DNA of 64,000 nucleotides, taken from positions 94,626,693-94,690,692 of the forward strand of contig NC_092045.1 of assembly GCF_003086295.3 (NCBI RefSeq), given 5' to 3'. Of the stretch, positions 11,941 to 24,234 are shown in pieces. This DNA comes from Arachis hypogaea (taxonomy: Eukaryota; Streptophyta; Magnoliopsida; Fabales; Fabaceae). Position numbers and translations under genes: made by a program. Under the pieces are notes generated by a model that made no database searches, was not told the DNA's origin, and worked only from the letters and a program-made list of their open reading frames with translations. How positions within the stretch are numbered: position 1 is the first letter of the stretch; each line of letters begins with the position of its first letter.

Positions 11941-13095
11941 TTAACTATAGTATCTTTTTAGGTTACAGGCATGCCATGACCTTGGTAGCTCTCGCCCCTC
12001 GAGGTCTGACACCTTGTAGTAACCTTTTCCCAGTACTTCTACAACTCGGTAGGGTCCTTTCCAGTTAGCTGCTAGCTTCCCTTCTCCTAATCGACCTGTT
12101 TTGATGTCATTTTGGATTAAGATGAGATCGTTGGTGGACAAGCTTTGCTAGACTACCTTCTGATTATACCTCAAAGCCATTCGACGCTTTAGCACTTCCT
12201 CTCTAATTCGAACTCTTTCTTGGACTTCTGAAAGTAGGTCGAGCTCTTTCCTTTAAATTTGAGAGTTGGTCTCTTTATTTTAGAGGATCATTCTGGGGGA
12301 TCCATCTTCTATCTCCATTGGAATCATTGCCTCCATTCCATAGGCAAGTCGGAAGTGTGATTCTCCTATGGTTGAGTGTGGAGTTGTCCGATACGCCCAT
12401 AGAACTTGTGGGAGCTCTTCAGCCCAGGCTCCCTTGGCATCCCGTAGTCTTCACTTTAACCCGGCCAATATGACCTTGTTAGCGGCTTCGGCCTGTCCGT
12501 TGGCCTGTGGGTGTTCTACGAAGGAGAATTGGTGCTTTATGTTTAGATCAGCTATCAAGTTCCTGAAAACCGTGTAGGTGAATTGAGTGTAATTATCTAT
12601 AGTGATGGAGTATGGAACCACGAAACTTGTGATAATATTTCTGTATAGGAATTTTTGACTTCTTTGGGCGGTGGCAGTTGGTAAGGGCTCCATTTTGTAA
12701 AGTAGTCTATTCCTATAATGAGGAATTTAACTTGTCTAGACCCTTGGGGGAAGGGTCCAAGGAGGTCGAGCCCCCATTTTGCAAACGACCAGGGTGACGT
12801 AACACCGATGAGCTCTTCTGGTGGAGCGATATGGAAGTTAGCATGCTTCTGACATGGTGAACATGTCTTGACAAACTCTGTCGCTTCCTTTTGTAAGGTT
12901 AGCCAGAAGAACCCAGCTCGGAGTACCTTTTTGGAAAGAGCTCATGCCCCGAGGTGGTTACCACACATGCCACTGTGTACTTCTTCCAGGACTTCCCTTG
13001 TGTCGGAGTTCTGCACACATTTTAGGAGGGGTGTTGAAATCCCTCTCCTGTATAGGATGTTGCCCACTATGGGGTAATACTGTGCTTCTCGTACT
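11941..13095 (-). pseudogene. Tat element integrase, broken
   Basis: On the minus strand, broken frames spell an integrase in order. First comes a zinc-binding region with HSGMCGNHLGA and CSPCQKHAN (about 12850-12990). Next is the core with KWGLDLLGPFPQG and a later HPQANGQAEAANKVI block (12451-12693). The C-terminal domain has KLAANWKGPYRVVEVLGKGY and ends SWHACNLKRYYS (11941-12141). Integrase joins the cDNA to the host chromosome. In-frame stops and frame changes split the core, so this copy cannot supply the activity. The family identity is clear from the order and the GPYRV and NGQAE motifs. Confidence 0.85.
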
Positions 13096-13106
13096 AGCCT
13101 TTTCGC

Positions 13107-13660
13107 TTAATTTTTATCTGTGGAAAGTCTCTCAGACTTGAGGTAGTTGATTATGGGGGTCATCCATCCTTGATCCTGACCTGATATGGTTAGGACCTTT
13201 TCTTCCTCCGAGATTGATGGACTTTGCAATGTTTCTTGGATGAGGCTTCTATTATTACCCCCTGGTTTGGTGCTGGCTAGTTTTGAAAGTGCATCAGCTC
13301 GGGCATTATGGTTCTGAGGTATATGTTTGACCTCATATCCCCCGAACTGTTTGAGCTGTATTCTGGTTTTGTCCAGGTATTTTTTCATGGTGGGATCTTA
13401 GCTTGGTAGCTCCCTTCTATCTGTGAGGTAACTACTTGTGAATCACTGAAGATGGTAAGCCTTTGGACCCCTACCTCCCTAGCCAGCCTTAAATCAACCA
13501 GTAGTGCCTCATATTCAGCCTGATTATTTGAGGCAGGGAATTTGAACTTTAGTGATAGCTCGATTTGGGTTCCCTAATCACTTTCGATAATTACACCTGC
13601 ACCAATCCCAATTTTGTTTGAGGAGCTGTCTACGTAGAGATTCCATTTTATAGGAGTTTC
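13107..13660 (-). pseudogene. Second (archaeal-type) RNase H domain of the Tat element
   Basis: Minus-strand frames give WNLYVDSSSNKIGIGAGVII, then NNQAEYEALLVDLRLAREVG, IFSDSQVVTSQIEGSYQAK, and finally YEVKHIPQNHNARADALSKL. This is the D-E-D-(N/H)AxAD order of the RVT_3 archaeal-type RNase H, found as an extra domain after the ordinary RNase H in Tat elements. Two stops break the frame: one where a residue after IIESD is expected, one just before KNTW. The domain degrades RNA in RNA-DNA hybrids. Its presence is the main reason for the Tat assignment. Confidence 0.85.
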
Positions 13661-13774
13661 TGGGGTGTCAGTGTACTCGACAATAAAGTTAGCCAGATAC
13701 TGTGATTTGATGGTTGTCCGAACTTCATATTGCAGATCAAATTTGGATAAATCGACTGCCCACTGTAGAATTCT

Positions 13775-14170
13775 TTCAGCTAAGTCTGTTTTCTGTAGGA
13801 TGCCTTTTATGGGCTGGTTGGTCTAAACTCTGATAGTGTGAGCTTGAAAGTATAGACGGAGTCGTCGAGAAGTGAGTATGAGGGCATAGGCGAACTTTTC
13901 TATCTTTTGATAGTTTAGTTCGGCCTCTTGTAGAGCCTTGCTGATGAAGTAGATGGGTTGTTTTCCACTTTTGTCTTCTCTGACTAGTGCTGAGGCTATT
14001 GTCCGACTTTCTACTGCGAGGTATAATATGAGTTCTTCACTTTCCTGTGGTCGGGTGAGAATGGGTTGTTGCCCCAAGAATTTTTTGAAATCTTGGAAAG
14101 CTTGTTCGCACTCCGTTGTCTATTCAAACCTCTTTCCATTCCTTAATGTTACGTAAAAGAGGAGAGATCT
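13775..14170 (-). pseudogene. RNase H domain linked to RT (Tat element)
   Basis: The frame reads LILYLAVESRTIASALVRED, then PIYFISKALQEAELNYQKIE, then ALILTSRRLRLYFQAHTIRV. This is the conventional gypsy RNase H that follows RT, with the usual YLAVS..AVSAVLVRE, PIYYVSKAL and ARKLRPYFQ landmarks. A stop lies just after HTIRV, where the NQPIK stretch is expected. It removes the RNA template during cDNA synthesis and continues directly from the RT frame. Confidence 0.85.
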
Positions 14171-15012
14171 TATGGCTGATCCGGCTAGAAATCTGGACAG
14201 GGCTGCTAGTCTTCCATTGAGCTGTTGTACCTCTTTGACACAGGTCGGACTTTTCATGTGGAGTATAGCCTGTCATTTATCTGGGTTCGCCTCTATTCCT
14301 CTTTGGGTAAGCATGAAGCCCAAGAATTTGTCGGCTTTTACCGCGAAGGTGCACTTTGCGGGGTTAAGTTGCAAACCATGCTTTCTTATGGTGTCAAACA
14401 CTTTGGTGAGGTCAAATAACAACGATTCTTCACTTTGTATTTTTACCAACATGTCATCTACATAAACCTCCGTTAACTTTCCGATGTGGTCGGCAAAGAC
14501 TTTGTTCATCAATCTTTGGTATGTACCTCCTGCATTTTTGAGTCCAAACGGCATGATTATGTAGCAGTAATTTGCCTTTGGGGTTAGGAACGAGGTCTTT
14601 TCTTGGTCGGGTGGATACATCGGGATTTGGTTGTATCCTGAATAAGCATCCATGAAGGAGAGGTACTTGTATCTGAAAGTGGCATCCACTAGAGTGTCTA
14701 TATTTGGGAGCGGGTAAGGGTCTTTTGGGCAAGCCTTATTGAGGTCGGTGTAGTCGGTGCACATCCGCCACATTCCATTTGACTTCTTTACCAAGACAAT
14801 GTTGGCTAGCCATAATGGATACTTGACCTCCCTTATGAACCCTGCCACCTGTAAGGCTTGTACCTGCTTTTCCACAGCTTGGGACCTTTCTGGGCCGAGC
14901 TTCCTACGCTTCTGTTGCACTGGCCGAGATCCAGGATATATCACCAGTTTATGGCACATTAGTTTGGGATCTATGCCGGGCATGTCTGCGGCCTTCCATG
15001 CAAAGAGGTCGG
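14171..15012 (-). pseudogene. Reverse transcriptase of the Tat element, split by FIDEL insertion
   Basis: The minus strand encodes a well-kept gypsy RT core. Landmarks are VQALQVAGFIREVKYPLWLA, MCTDYTDLNKACPKDPYPLP, FMDAYSGYNQIPM, FGLKNAGGTYQRLMN and the catalytic YVDD box at about 14453-14464. The N-terminal end meets the FIDEL-like insertion exactly at 15012. The missing upstream residues continue in the same sense at 26929, beyond the insertion and its TSD. The long open frame that appears to start at 15049 uses LTR sequence for its first residues and is an artefact. The active-site residues are intact, but the gene cannot be read because of the nested insertion. Confidence 0.93.
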
Positions 15013-15630
15013 TGGTACGCAAAATCGTGATCTTACACACTTTCTTCACAACTCCGCATAGCTGACCAGTAAGTGCACTCAGTCATCCAAGTAATACCTT
15101 ACGTGAGTAAGGGTCGATTCTACGAAGATTGTTGGCTTGAAGCAAGCTATGGTCATCTTGTAAATTACAGTCAGGACGATTCAAATGGTTATGAGGTTTT
15201 GATGATTAAAAATAAGAAATAAAACATAAAATAGGATAGAGATACTTATGCAATTCATTGGTGGAAATTTCAGATAAGCGTATGGAGATGCTTTGTTCCT
15301 TTTGAATCCCTGCTTTCGTACTACTTTTATCCAGTCATGCGTACTCCTTTCCATGGCAAGCTATATGTTGGGGGATCACCATTGTCAATGGCTACCGTCC
15401 GTCCTCTTAGTGAAAATGGTCCGGCTATGAGTTACGTAGGGCTAATCATCTGTCGGTTCTCACTTGTGTTGGAATAAGATCCAATGATCCTTTTGCGCAC
15501 TGTCACTGCGCCCAGCACTCACGAGTTTGAAGCTCGTCACAGTCATCCCATCCCAGATCCTACTCGAAATACCACAGACAAGGTTTAGACTTTCCGAATC
15601 TCAAGAATGATTCCAATTGATTCTATCTTA
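15013..15630 (-). repeat. Truncated 3' LTR of the FIDEL-like element
   Basis: Matches 25243-about 25860 closely. Homology stops near TTCTA(T/G)CTTATA, after which 15631 onward is internal element sequence. The outer edge keeps TGGTACGC and the TSD. Confidence 0.85.
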
Positions 15631-16691
15631 TAAAAAGAAGAGAATATACAGTGAATTCCAAAATACCAATGAAGCTTAGCTCCAATTAGATGATTGGGAC
15701 TAGTAGCTTTTTGCTTCTGAACAGTTTTAGCATCTCACTTTATCCTTTGAAGTTCAGAATGATTGGCATCTCTAGCAATTCAGAATTAAGATAGTGTTAT
15801 TGATTTTCCAAGTTCAGTATGTTGATTCTTAACACGGATACTTTATGAGTCTTGGCCGTGACCCTAAGCACTTTGTTTTCCAGTATTACCACCAGATACA
15901 TAAATGCCACAGACACATAACTGGGTGAACCTTTTCAGATTGTGACTCTGATTTGCTAAAGTCCCCAGTTAGAGGTGTCCAGAGTTCTTAAGCACACTCT
16001 TTCTACTTTGGATCACGACTTTAACCACTCAGTCTCAAGCTTTTCACTTGGACCTTCATGACACAAGCGCATGGTTAAGGATAGCTTGATTTAGCTGCTT
16101 AGACTAGGATTTTATTCCTTTGGGCCCTCCTATCCATTAATGCTCAAAGCCTTGGATCCCTTTTACCCTTGCCTTTTGGTTAAAGGGCTATTGGCTTTTT
16201 CTACTTGCTTTTTCTTTTTCTTTCTTTTTCTTTTTCGCCATTTTTTTTCGCAAGCTTTGTTATTCACTGCTTTTTCTTGCTTCAAGAATCAATTTTATGA
16301 TTTTTCAGATTATCAATAACATTTCTCTTTTTTTCATCATTCTTTCAAGAGCCAACAATTGTAACATTCATAAACTTCACTGTCAAAATTATGCACTCTT
16401 CAAGCATTCATTCAAAAAATAAAAGTTATTGCCACCACATCAAAATAATCAAACTAATTTCAAGATAAATTTCGAAATTCAAGTACTTCTTGTTCTTTTG
16501 TAATTAGGAACATTTTTTATTTAAGAAAGGTAAAGGGTTCATAGGAATTCATAGCCTTAAGACATAGATACTAGACACTAATGATCATGTAATAAAGACA
16601 CAAACATAGATAACACATAAAGCATAAAAATCGAAAATCAGAAAGATAAGAACAAGGAAATCAAAGAACGGGTCCACCTTAGTGATGGCGG
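15631..16691 (-). other. 3' internal non-coding part of the FIDEL-like element
   Basis: Contains phrases typical of the region between the last ORF and the 3' LTR of these elements, and a pyrimidine run TTTTTCTTTTTC near 16200-16240. No coding frame is supported. The polypurine tract appears to be lost with the missing LTR part. Confidence 0.5.
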
Positions 16692-17833
16692 CTAGTTCTT
16701 CCTCTTTGAAGATCCAATGGAACGCTTGAGCTCCTCTATGTCTCTTCCTCGCCTTTGTTGCTCTTCCCTCATGGCTATTTGATCCTCTCTAATTTCATAG
16801 AGAATAATGGAGTGCTCTTGGTGCTCCATCCATAGTTGCTCCATATTGGAACTCAAATCTCCCAAAGAGGTGTTGAGTTGCTCCCAATAGTTGTGTGGAG
16901 GAAAATGCATCCCTTGAGGCATCTCAGGTATTTCTTGATGAGGGACTTTCTCATGCTCTTGTTGAGGTCCATGAATGAGCTCTCTTATTTGCTCCATCCT
17001 CTTTTTAGTGATGGGCTTGTCCTCTTCAATGAGGATGTCTTCTCCTATGACAACTCCAGCTAAATTGCATAGGTAACAGATGAGATGAGGAAAGGCTAAC
17101 CTTGCCAAGGTAAATGTTTTGTCAGCCACTTTGTAGAGTTCTAGAGATATGACCTCATGAACTTCTACTTCCTCCCCAATCATGATGCTATGGATCATGA
17201 TAGCTTGATCTACAGTCACTTTGGATCGATTGCTAGTAGGAATGATGGAGCGTTGGATGAATTCCAACCATCCTCTAGCCATGGGTTTAAGGTCATGCCT
17301 TCTCAATTGAACCAGTTTGCCTTTGGAGTCTATTTTCCATTGAGCTCCTTCCACACATGTCCATGAGGACTTGGTCCAATCTTTGATCAAAGTTGACCCT
17401 TCTAGTGTAGGGGGCATGCATCTCCTTGTATCATTGGGAAGTTGAATGCCAACCTTACATTTTTCGGACTGAAATCTAAGTATTTTCTCCGAACCATTGT
17501 AAGCCAATTCTTTGGGTTCAGGTTCACACTTTAATCATGGTTTTTGGTGATCCATGCATTAGCATAGAACTCTTAAACCATTAAGATTTTGCATTGTTGA
17601 ATGGGATTGATGAGAACTTCCCAACCTCTTTTTTGAATCTCATGTCGGATCTCCGGATACTCATTCTTTTTAAACATGAAAAGGACCTCAGGGATCACCT
17701 TTTTCTTGGCCACAACTTCATAAAAGTGGTCTTGATGGACCTTTGAGATGAATCTCTCTATCTTCATGACTCAGAGGTGGAAGCTTTTGCCTTCCCTTTC
17801 CTCTTTCTAGAGGTTTCTCCGGCCTTAGGTGCC
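16692..17833 (-). pseudogene. Accessory ORF of the FIDEL-like element (putative plant transposon protein)
   Basis: On the minus strand an ATG near 17833 starts MAPKAGETSRKRKGKAKAST. After a frame change near 17770 the reading continues with FISKVHQDHFYEVVAKKKVI, then RHEIQKRGWEVLINPIQQCK and (17507-16692) ARGWLEFIQRSIIPTSNRSK, VTVDQAIMIHSIMIGEEVEV and ARLAFPHLICYLCNLAGV. A glutamine/glutamate-rich coiled-coil-like tail with QLWMEHQEHSI and REEQQRRGRDIEELKRSIGS ends it. The PTSNRSxV motif and overall design match the putative plant transposon proteins found in Athila-like elements. The biochemical role is unknown to me. A basic N-terminus suggests nuclear entry, which is inference. Confidence 0.75.
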
Positions 17834-18300
17834 ATAAATGGTTATGAAAACACAAAAAGCAATGATTTTTCTACACCAAACTTAAAAGATTTGCTCGTCC
17901 TCGAGCAAAAGAAGAAAGAATGACGAAGAAGAAGAAGAAATGAAGGAGATGGAGAGTTGTGAGTGGTTCGGCCAAGGGAGAGAAGAAGTGTTTGTGATGT
18001 GTGAATTTGAAGGATGGATGAGGGGTTTATATAGGAGTGGAAAGAGAGGGTAAGGTTCGTGTATTAGGGGTTGGGTTTAGGAGGGAAAGGATTTGAATTT
18101 GAATGGTGAGGTGGGTGGGGTTGTTGGGGAAGAGTGGGTGGAGGTGATTGGTGAAGAGGTGATGGGGAAGAGAAATGAAGGTGATTGGTGAGGGGTATTT
18201 GGGGAAGGGTGCTATGGGAAGGTGTGAAGAAGAGAGAGAGTGAGTTAAGGTAGGTGGGGATCCTGTGGGGTCCACAGATCCTGAGGTGTCAAGGATTTCT
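17834..18300. other. Non-coding leader of the accessory ORF
   Basis: On the minus strand this region contains GCTCGAGGACGAGCAAA and TAAGTTTGGTGT near 17865-17905, a phrase I recognise from the end of pol in related legume elements. The rest is G-rich on the plus strand (18060-18250) with no convincing frame. Confidence 0.5.
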
Positions 18301-18324
18301 CATCCCTGCACCGTTTTGGCATTT

Positions 18325-18550
18325 AAACACCCTTTTGAGTGCCAATCCTGGCGTTAAACGCCAGGTTGCTGCCCATTTCTGGCGTTTAACGCCAAGTTTC
18401 TTCCCTTTCTGGCGTTTAACGCCAGTTTGGTGCCCTTTTCTGGCGTTAAATGCCAGTCTGGTGCCCTTTTCTGGTGTTAAACACCCAGAATGGTGCCAGA
18501 CTGGACGTTTAATGCCCATTCTGCTACCCTTACTGGCGTTTAAAACGCTA
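18325..18550. repeat. Array of GGCGTTTAACGCC palindromes (internal)
   Basis: Seven or so copies of a 13-14 bp palindrome (CTGGCGTTTAACGCCAG and variants) recur every 30-45 bp, separated by spacers related to TGGTGCCCTTTT. Several copies have decayed by single changes. Related palindromes occur at 24235-24372, 26440-26555 and 48113-48225. Confidence 0.9.
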
Positions 18551-18739
18551 GTAAGCTCATTCTCCAGGGTGTGCTATTTTCAATGCTGTTTTTTATTTTT
18601 GCTTTTGTTTTTGTGACTCCACATGATCATCATCCTAAAGAAAACATAAAATAACATAGATAAATAAAATAAAATTGGGTTGCCTCCCAATAAGCGCTTC
18701 TTTAATGTCAATAGCTTGACAGGAAGCTCTTACAGAGCT

Positions 18740-19386
18740 TCACAGGTGCTCAGAGCAAGATGATGACCTCTCAACACTAAACTTAGATTTTGAATATGGG
18801 GGCTCTGTTTGACTCTGTATTGAGAGAAGCTTTTCATGCTTCTTCTCCATGTGTACAGAAGGAGATCCTTGAGCCTTAAACACAAGGTAGTCCTTATTCA
18901 CTTGAAGGACCAACTCTCCTCTGTGAAAATCAATCACAACTTTTGCTGTAGCTAGGAAGGGTCTGCCAAGGATGATGGATTTATCCTTATTCTTCCCAGT
19001 GTCCAGGATTATGAAGTCAGCAGGGATGTAAAGGCCATCAACCTTCACTAAAACATCCTCTACAAGTCCATATGCCTTTTTTATGGATTTGTCTGCCATC
19101 TCTAGTGAGATTCTTGTAGCTTGTACCTCAAAGATTCCCAATTTCTCCATTACAGAGAGTGGCATGAGGTTTATGCCTAACCCCAGGTCACACAAAGCCT
19201 TCTCAAAGGTCATGGTGCCTATGGTACATGGTATTAAGAATTTTTCGGAATCCGGTTTCTTCTGAGGTAATGTCTGCCTAATCAAGTCATTTAGTTCATT
19301 GGTGAGCAAGGGAGGTTCATTCTCCCAAGTCTCATTACCAAATAACTTGGCATTCGGCTTTATGATTGCTCCAAGGTACTTAGCAA
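18740..19386 (-). pseudogene. Retropepsin-like protease region of the FIDEL-like element
   Basis: The minus strand reads AKLFGNETWENEPPLL, then FLIPCTIGTMTFEKALCDLG, then INLMPLSVMEKLG, GLVEDVLVKVDGLYIPADFI and SIILGRPFLATAKVVID. This is the retroviral-type aspartic protease fold of Athila-like elements. The usual DLGASINLMP active-site run is DLGLGINLMP here, so the residues after Asp-Leu-Gly are changed. It is cut from gag at 19386 by X2, yet gag and protease are in one frame if X2 and one TSD copy are disregarded. The C-terminal tail ends at 18740 without continuing into RT. Confidence 0.87.
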
Positions 19387-20442
19387 TGTAACACCTTACC
19401 ACACAGAGCCTTACGCTTAAGTCGTAAAGCAGAGGTGGTGAGGTATTACGACTTCTAAAAAAAAATAAAATACATACTTATAGTAGTAGAAAGAAGATAA
19501 TAGACTAGGAGCCTTGAAAAATGGGTAAAACAAAATCGCAAAATGAAAAGCGCCACGCTCCGGAAATGGAACAACTTGCGTGTGAGTCAAACTATAACTA
19601 TCAAACGTAAGATAGTAAAAGTATGAATAGAAAGCCAAAGGTACAAAATAACAAGCTCCTTACTCAGTCCGCGAAGTCAAGGCTGGACGGAGAATATTTA
19701 CATATACATATACATATCCAAAACCCAGAATGTGCATAAACAAAACCCTGCCTCTCCATAAACCTCTAGGAGGATCAAAAAGTATGAGTTATGCGGAGAG
19801 AAAGCTAAGTACGCATATATACATCACTACACACCAAAATAACCCAGTAACCACTTCGTTTCAGGTGTCCAAACGCCTAATGAGATACCTTTCGACCTGC
19901 ATCTGAAAAACAATAACATAGTACGGAATGAGAACCGGAGGTTCTCAGTATGGTAAAGGTACCCGCATAGTTAATATAAAAGGTCTCGGGAAAGCCAGAG
20001 GCATTCCTATAACTCCGACACTCAGAATCATTCTTAAGGAAAATAAACTAAACCAAAAGTTAGGTAAGCTATCTAAGGTATTCTAGTTCTGAATCTAACT
20101 TTAACTTAATACTTCACTTTCTGACTCCTCCAATCCTCCGAGACGTTGGTGGAATAACCCTCTCTCCTCACACCTTCGTCAAGAGGAATTTCTAAGAAAA
20201 CATACACATACAGTTTAAACAAGGAAAACACAGATAGAGAAGCATTTACAGCAAGTAGAACAAGTAGCGGATAAGCAGAATTAAACAGTTAAGCAAACCA
20301 AAACAATGCACACTCAAGCAAACAAACAAATGCATATGATGTATGCCTGTCCTATGGCTGATGAGTCTCATCTGTAGGTTATACAGCCAACCCGACAAGT
20401 CCTGGTAGTTAACCATTGGACAGTCCCTCTGTGCACGCATCC

Positions 20443-20572
20443 CCAAGCTCAATAATATTCCATGGAGTCAAACTCCAAGCTCAAATATAATATTCCATGG
20501 AGTCACACTCCAAGCTCAATAGTATAGTATTCCATGGAGTTAAACTCCAAGCTCAATAATATTCAATATTCA
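20443..20572. repeat. Tandem array in X2
   Basis: About 3.5 units of 32-40 bp containing CCATGGAGTCAAACTCCAAG lie right after the conserved X block (20332-20440). The unit includes a short inverted pair, GGAGT and ACTCC. Confidence 0.85.
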
Positions 20573-21447
20573 TATTTATATGCATGCCCATGGGGAATCC
20601 GGGGAGTTAAAGTGCCCGGTCACATCTTGCGACAGAAGGTCAACAAATAGTCTCAAATACACAAGCCACATAATAATCTCTTTCCCTTTTAAAATATTAC
20701 CTCAAATCAAACTCCAATTCTTAAAGAAATTTTGGCAATATCTCCTCTAAGACTCAAATTTCTGCCACCCTTCAAGGGTCCCAACTATCAAACCAAACAC
20801 CTCTCAGTCACTCAAATCATTTCCAGTAACAAATTATTTCATAATCAAACAAATACTAATATTAAATCTTTTTCCAAACCGACCAACTTCAACAGCAAAT
20901 TATTGACAACAGCTAAACCTCACATTTTATACTATATACACAATCCATCAATTATACATTCAGTTCATTCCTATCTTAAGGTCTTTTAGCCTAAGTTTTC
21001 ATGTGACATTAAACATTAACTACGAGAAACCAAAACCATACCTTCGTACGGAATCAAAATATTCAAAGCTCCGGAAAAACTTTCTGACTGAGCTATCGAA
21101 GAAGAAAATGTCCAGAATCGTCTATGCCTCCTAAAACTCTCGTTGGCCAAACCCCAAAGAAAAGAGGAGCTACGTCATTGTAAACTTCCACTAATCAAAA
21201 ATGGTACTAACGTGTAGAGGAAGAGGTTACGAATATTCTTACCGGATTAGATTTTTGATTGGAGTTACAGATTTCTAGAAATCGAAATCGTAAGTTCGGA
21301 AGAGTTTACGTTTTTTCTCTTCGTTACGTTCTCCCCTCCCTCTATTACGATATTCATGTATATATGTATATATATATATATATGACCGTCTTGGCTTTTT
21401 TTTTATTATTATTATGTATAAACCGCCTTGGTTTCTCTATTATATAG

Positions 21448-21486
<39 letters not shown>

Positions 21487-21573
21487 CACGTAACCTAATG
21501 CATAATGATAATAACAATATATATGTAACCTGATGCAAAGTTTAAACCACCTTTTATCTCCTATGCTTTATAG

Positions 21574-21574
21574 C

Positions 21575-21659
<85 letters not shown>

Positions 21660-21758
21660 GTAGTGAATATAATAACAATAATGAATACATAATACTAGGG
21701 TTTAAAATTATATAAATTTATAATACATATAATACTCATGACAATTGTATCTAATGTT

Positions 21759-21800
<42 letters not shown>
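21574..21800. repeat. (AAT)n microsatellites
   Basis: Long AAT/ATA runs at 21574-21658 and 21760-21800, with nearby (TA)n runs at 21368-21382 and 21455-21484, all inside X2. Confidence 0.95.
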
Positions 21801-21801
<1 letters not shown>

Positions 21802-21944
21802 TAGATTTGATTAAATTTAAATTATTATAAAATTAGTTCAATTATTGATAATAAAAATAATTTTCTAAAAATAAGAAATTCTAATTTTATAAAATAAATT
21901 ATAACTTATTTATATTTATATTTTTAAAACTGAAGGTCGCTACA

Positions 21945-23582
21945 AGCAACTTGCTCTTTAGTAATATCTTCATCCTCTTCAGAGGAAGAATACTCATCAG
22001 AGCTCATGAATGGCAGAAGTAGGTTCAATGGAATCTCTATGGTCTCTGTATGAGCCTCAGATTCCCTTGGTTCCTCAAAGGGAAACTCCTTTTCGTTCAG
22101 AGGACATCCCATGAAGTTTTTCTTACTGGGAATCACGTCCTCCTCACTCTCTCCAGGTTCGGCCATGTTGGTCATGGTTATGGCCTTGCACTCTCTCTTG
22201 GGATTTTTTTCTGTATTACTTGGGAGAGCGCTAGGAGGAATTTTAGTAACCTTTTTTCTCAACTGACCCACTTGTGCCTTCAAATTTCTAATGGATGATC
22301 TTGTTTTATTTATGAAACTTAGTGTGGTTTTAGATAGATCAGAGACTATGGTTGTTAAGCCAGAATGACTGTGCTCAGAATTCTCTGTCAGTTGCTGAAA
22401 AGATGATGGAAAAGGCTTGCTATTGCTAAACCTATTTCTTCCACCATTATTGTTGTTGAAGACTTGTTGAGGCTTCTATTGATCCTTTCATGAGAGATTT
22501 AGATGATTTCTCCATGAAGGATTATAGGTGTTTCCATAGGATTCTCCCATGTAATTCACCTCTTCCATTGTAGGGTTCTCAAGATCATAAGCTTTATCTT
22601 CAGAAGATGCTTCTTTATTACTGCTGGATGCAGCTTGCAATCCAGTCAGATTCTGAGAAATCATATTAACTTGCTGAGTCAATAATTTGTTCTGGGCCAA
22701 TATGGCATTTAGAGTATCAATCTCAAGAACTCTTTTCTTCTGAGTTGTCCCATTGTTCACAGGATTTCTTTCAGAAGTGTACATGAACTGGTTATTTGCA
22801 ACCATTTCAATGAGTTCCTGGGCTTCTGCAGGTGTTTTCTTCAGATGAATAGATCCACCTGCAGAATGGTCCAATGACATCTTGGATAACTCAGGCAGAC
22901 CATCATAGAAGATACCTATGATGCTCTATTCTGAAAGCATGTCAGAAGGACAGCTTCTGATCAATTGCTTGTATCTTTCCCAAACTTCATAGAGGGATTC
23001 ACTTTGCTTCTGTTTGAAGGTTTGAACTTCCACTCTAAACTTACTCATCTTTTGAGGTGGAAAGAATTTAGTTAAGAAGGCATTGACCAGCTTTTTCCAA
23101 GAGTTCAGGCTGTCTCTAGGTTGTGAGTTCAATCATATACTAGCTCTATCTCTTACAGCAAAAGGGAAAAGCATAAGTCTGTAGACATCGGGATCAACTC
23201 CATTGGTCTTAACAATGTCACAGATTTGCAAAAATTCAGCCAAGAAATGATAAGGATCTTCCAATGGAAGTCTATGAAACTTACAATTCTGTTGCATCAG
23301 AGAAACTAATTGAGGCTTAAGCTCAAAGTTGTTTGCTCCAATGGCAGGAATAAAGATGTTTCTTCCATAGAAGTCGGGAGTTGGTGCAGTGAATTCACCA
23401 AGCACCTTCCTTGCATTGTTGTTGGGTTCAGCCATGGCTGTTTTGTCTGCTTCCTTTTCGAAATTTTCTGTCAGGTCCTCTTCAGAGTGTTGTGCTTTCG
23501 CTGCTCTTAGCTTCCTCTTCATGGTCCTTTCAGGTTCAGGATCAGCTTCAACAAGAATGCCTTTGTCTTTGTTCCTACTCAT
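21945..23582 (-). pseudogene. Gag of the FIDEL-like element
   Basis: The minus strand starts MSRNKDKGILVEADPEPE at 23582. Successive frames then carry GEFTAPTPDFYGRNIFIPAI, ANNFELKPQLVSLMQQNCKF, ITKFFPPQKM-like and EVWERYKQLIRSCPSDML segments, then KKTPAEAQELIEMVANNQ, and last an acidic stretch with SSDEYSSSEEDEDITKEQVA. This is the gag of Athila-like plant gypsy elements, which coats the RNA in virus-like particles. Stops near 23132, 22925 and 22485 break the frame. The typical CCHC knuckle is not clear. The 3' end runs directly into X2 at the TSD. Confidence 0.87.
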
Positions 23583-24234
23583 ATGAAAGAGAAGAGAACA
23601 AGAAAGTATGGAATCCTCTATGTCACAGTATAGAGATTCCTTAAGGTGTCAGAGAAAAATAGGAATAGAGGGATAAGGTAGATAGAGAAGATTTCGAACA
23701 TATAAAGAAGGATAGAGTCCGAATTGCTAATTGAGGAGAAGTGTTAGTCCTTAAATAGAAGGAGGTGAGAGGGGAAATTTTCAAAAACAAATTTTTAAAT
23801 AAAACAAAAAAATTTAAAATAATTAAAAAGAATTTTGAAAAAGTGGTTGATGGTTTTTCGAAAATTAAAAGTAAGAAAGTGGTTAGGTGGTTTTGAAAAA
23901 GATTTTGAAATTAACAATAAAAAAGATATGATTGAAAATTATTTTGAAAAAGATGTGATTGAGAAGATATGATTGAAAAATAATTTAAGAAAAGATTTGA
24001 TTTTTAAAATTGATGACTTGACTAACAAGAAATTAAAAGATATGATTCTGAAATTCAAATATTGAACCTTTCTTAACAAGAAAGTAACAGACTTGAAATT
24101 TTTGAATCACAACATTAATTGTTAGCAAGGATTTTTGAAAATATTAAAAGAAAAATGAAAAAGATTTGATTTTGAAAAAGATATGATTGATAAGAGAGGA
24201 TATGAAAAAGATAAGATTTTGAAAAATTAGTTTT

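Larger units (their letters stand above)
19387..21944. mobile_element. Family X repeat, copy X2 (solo-LTR-like)
   Basis: The 2558-bp element begins TGTAACACC and ends GCTACA, giving TG...CA termini. It is flanked by the perfect 5-bp repeat AGCAA at 19382-19386 and 21945-21949. It contains no protein domain. It interrupts the gag-protease frame of the FIDEL-like element. TG...CA ends with a 5-bp TSD fit either a solo LTR or a non-coding LTR-type element. A chromovirus (Tekay/Del-like) LTR is possible but unproven. It carries three microsatellites and one tandem array. Confidence 0.88.

Noticed and set aside
14273..15049. RT open frame starting at 15049
   Set aside because: Its first residues come from the FIDEL LTR. 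The true RT sequence begins at 15012.
18325..18550. CRISPR-like appearance of repeated palindromes with spacers
   Set aside because: This is a plant genome. The units are variable, spacing is irregular, and the array lies in a retrotransposon.
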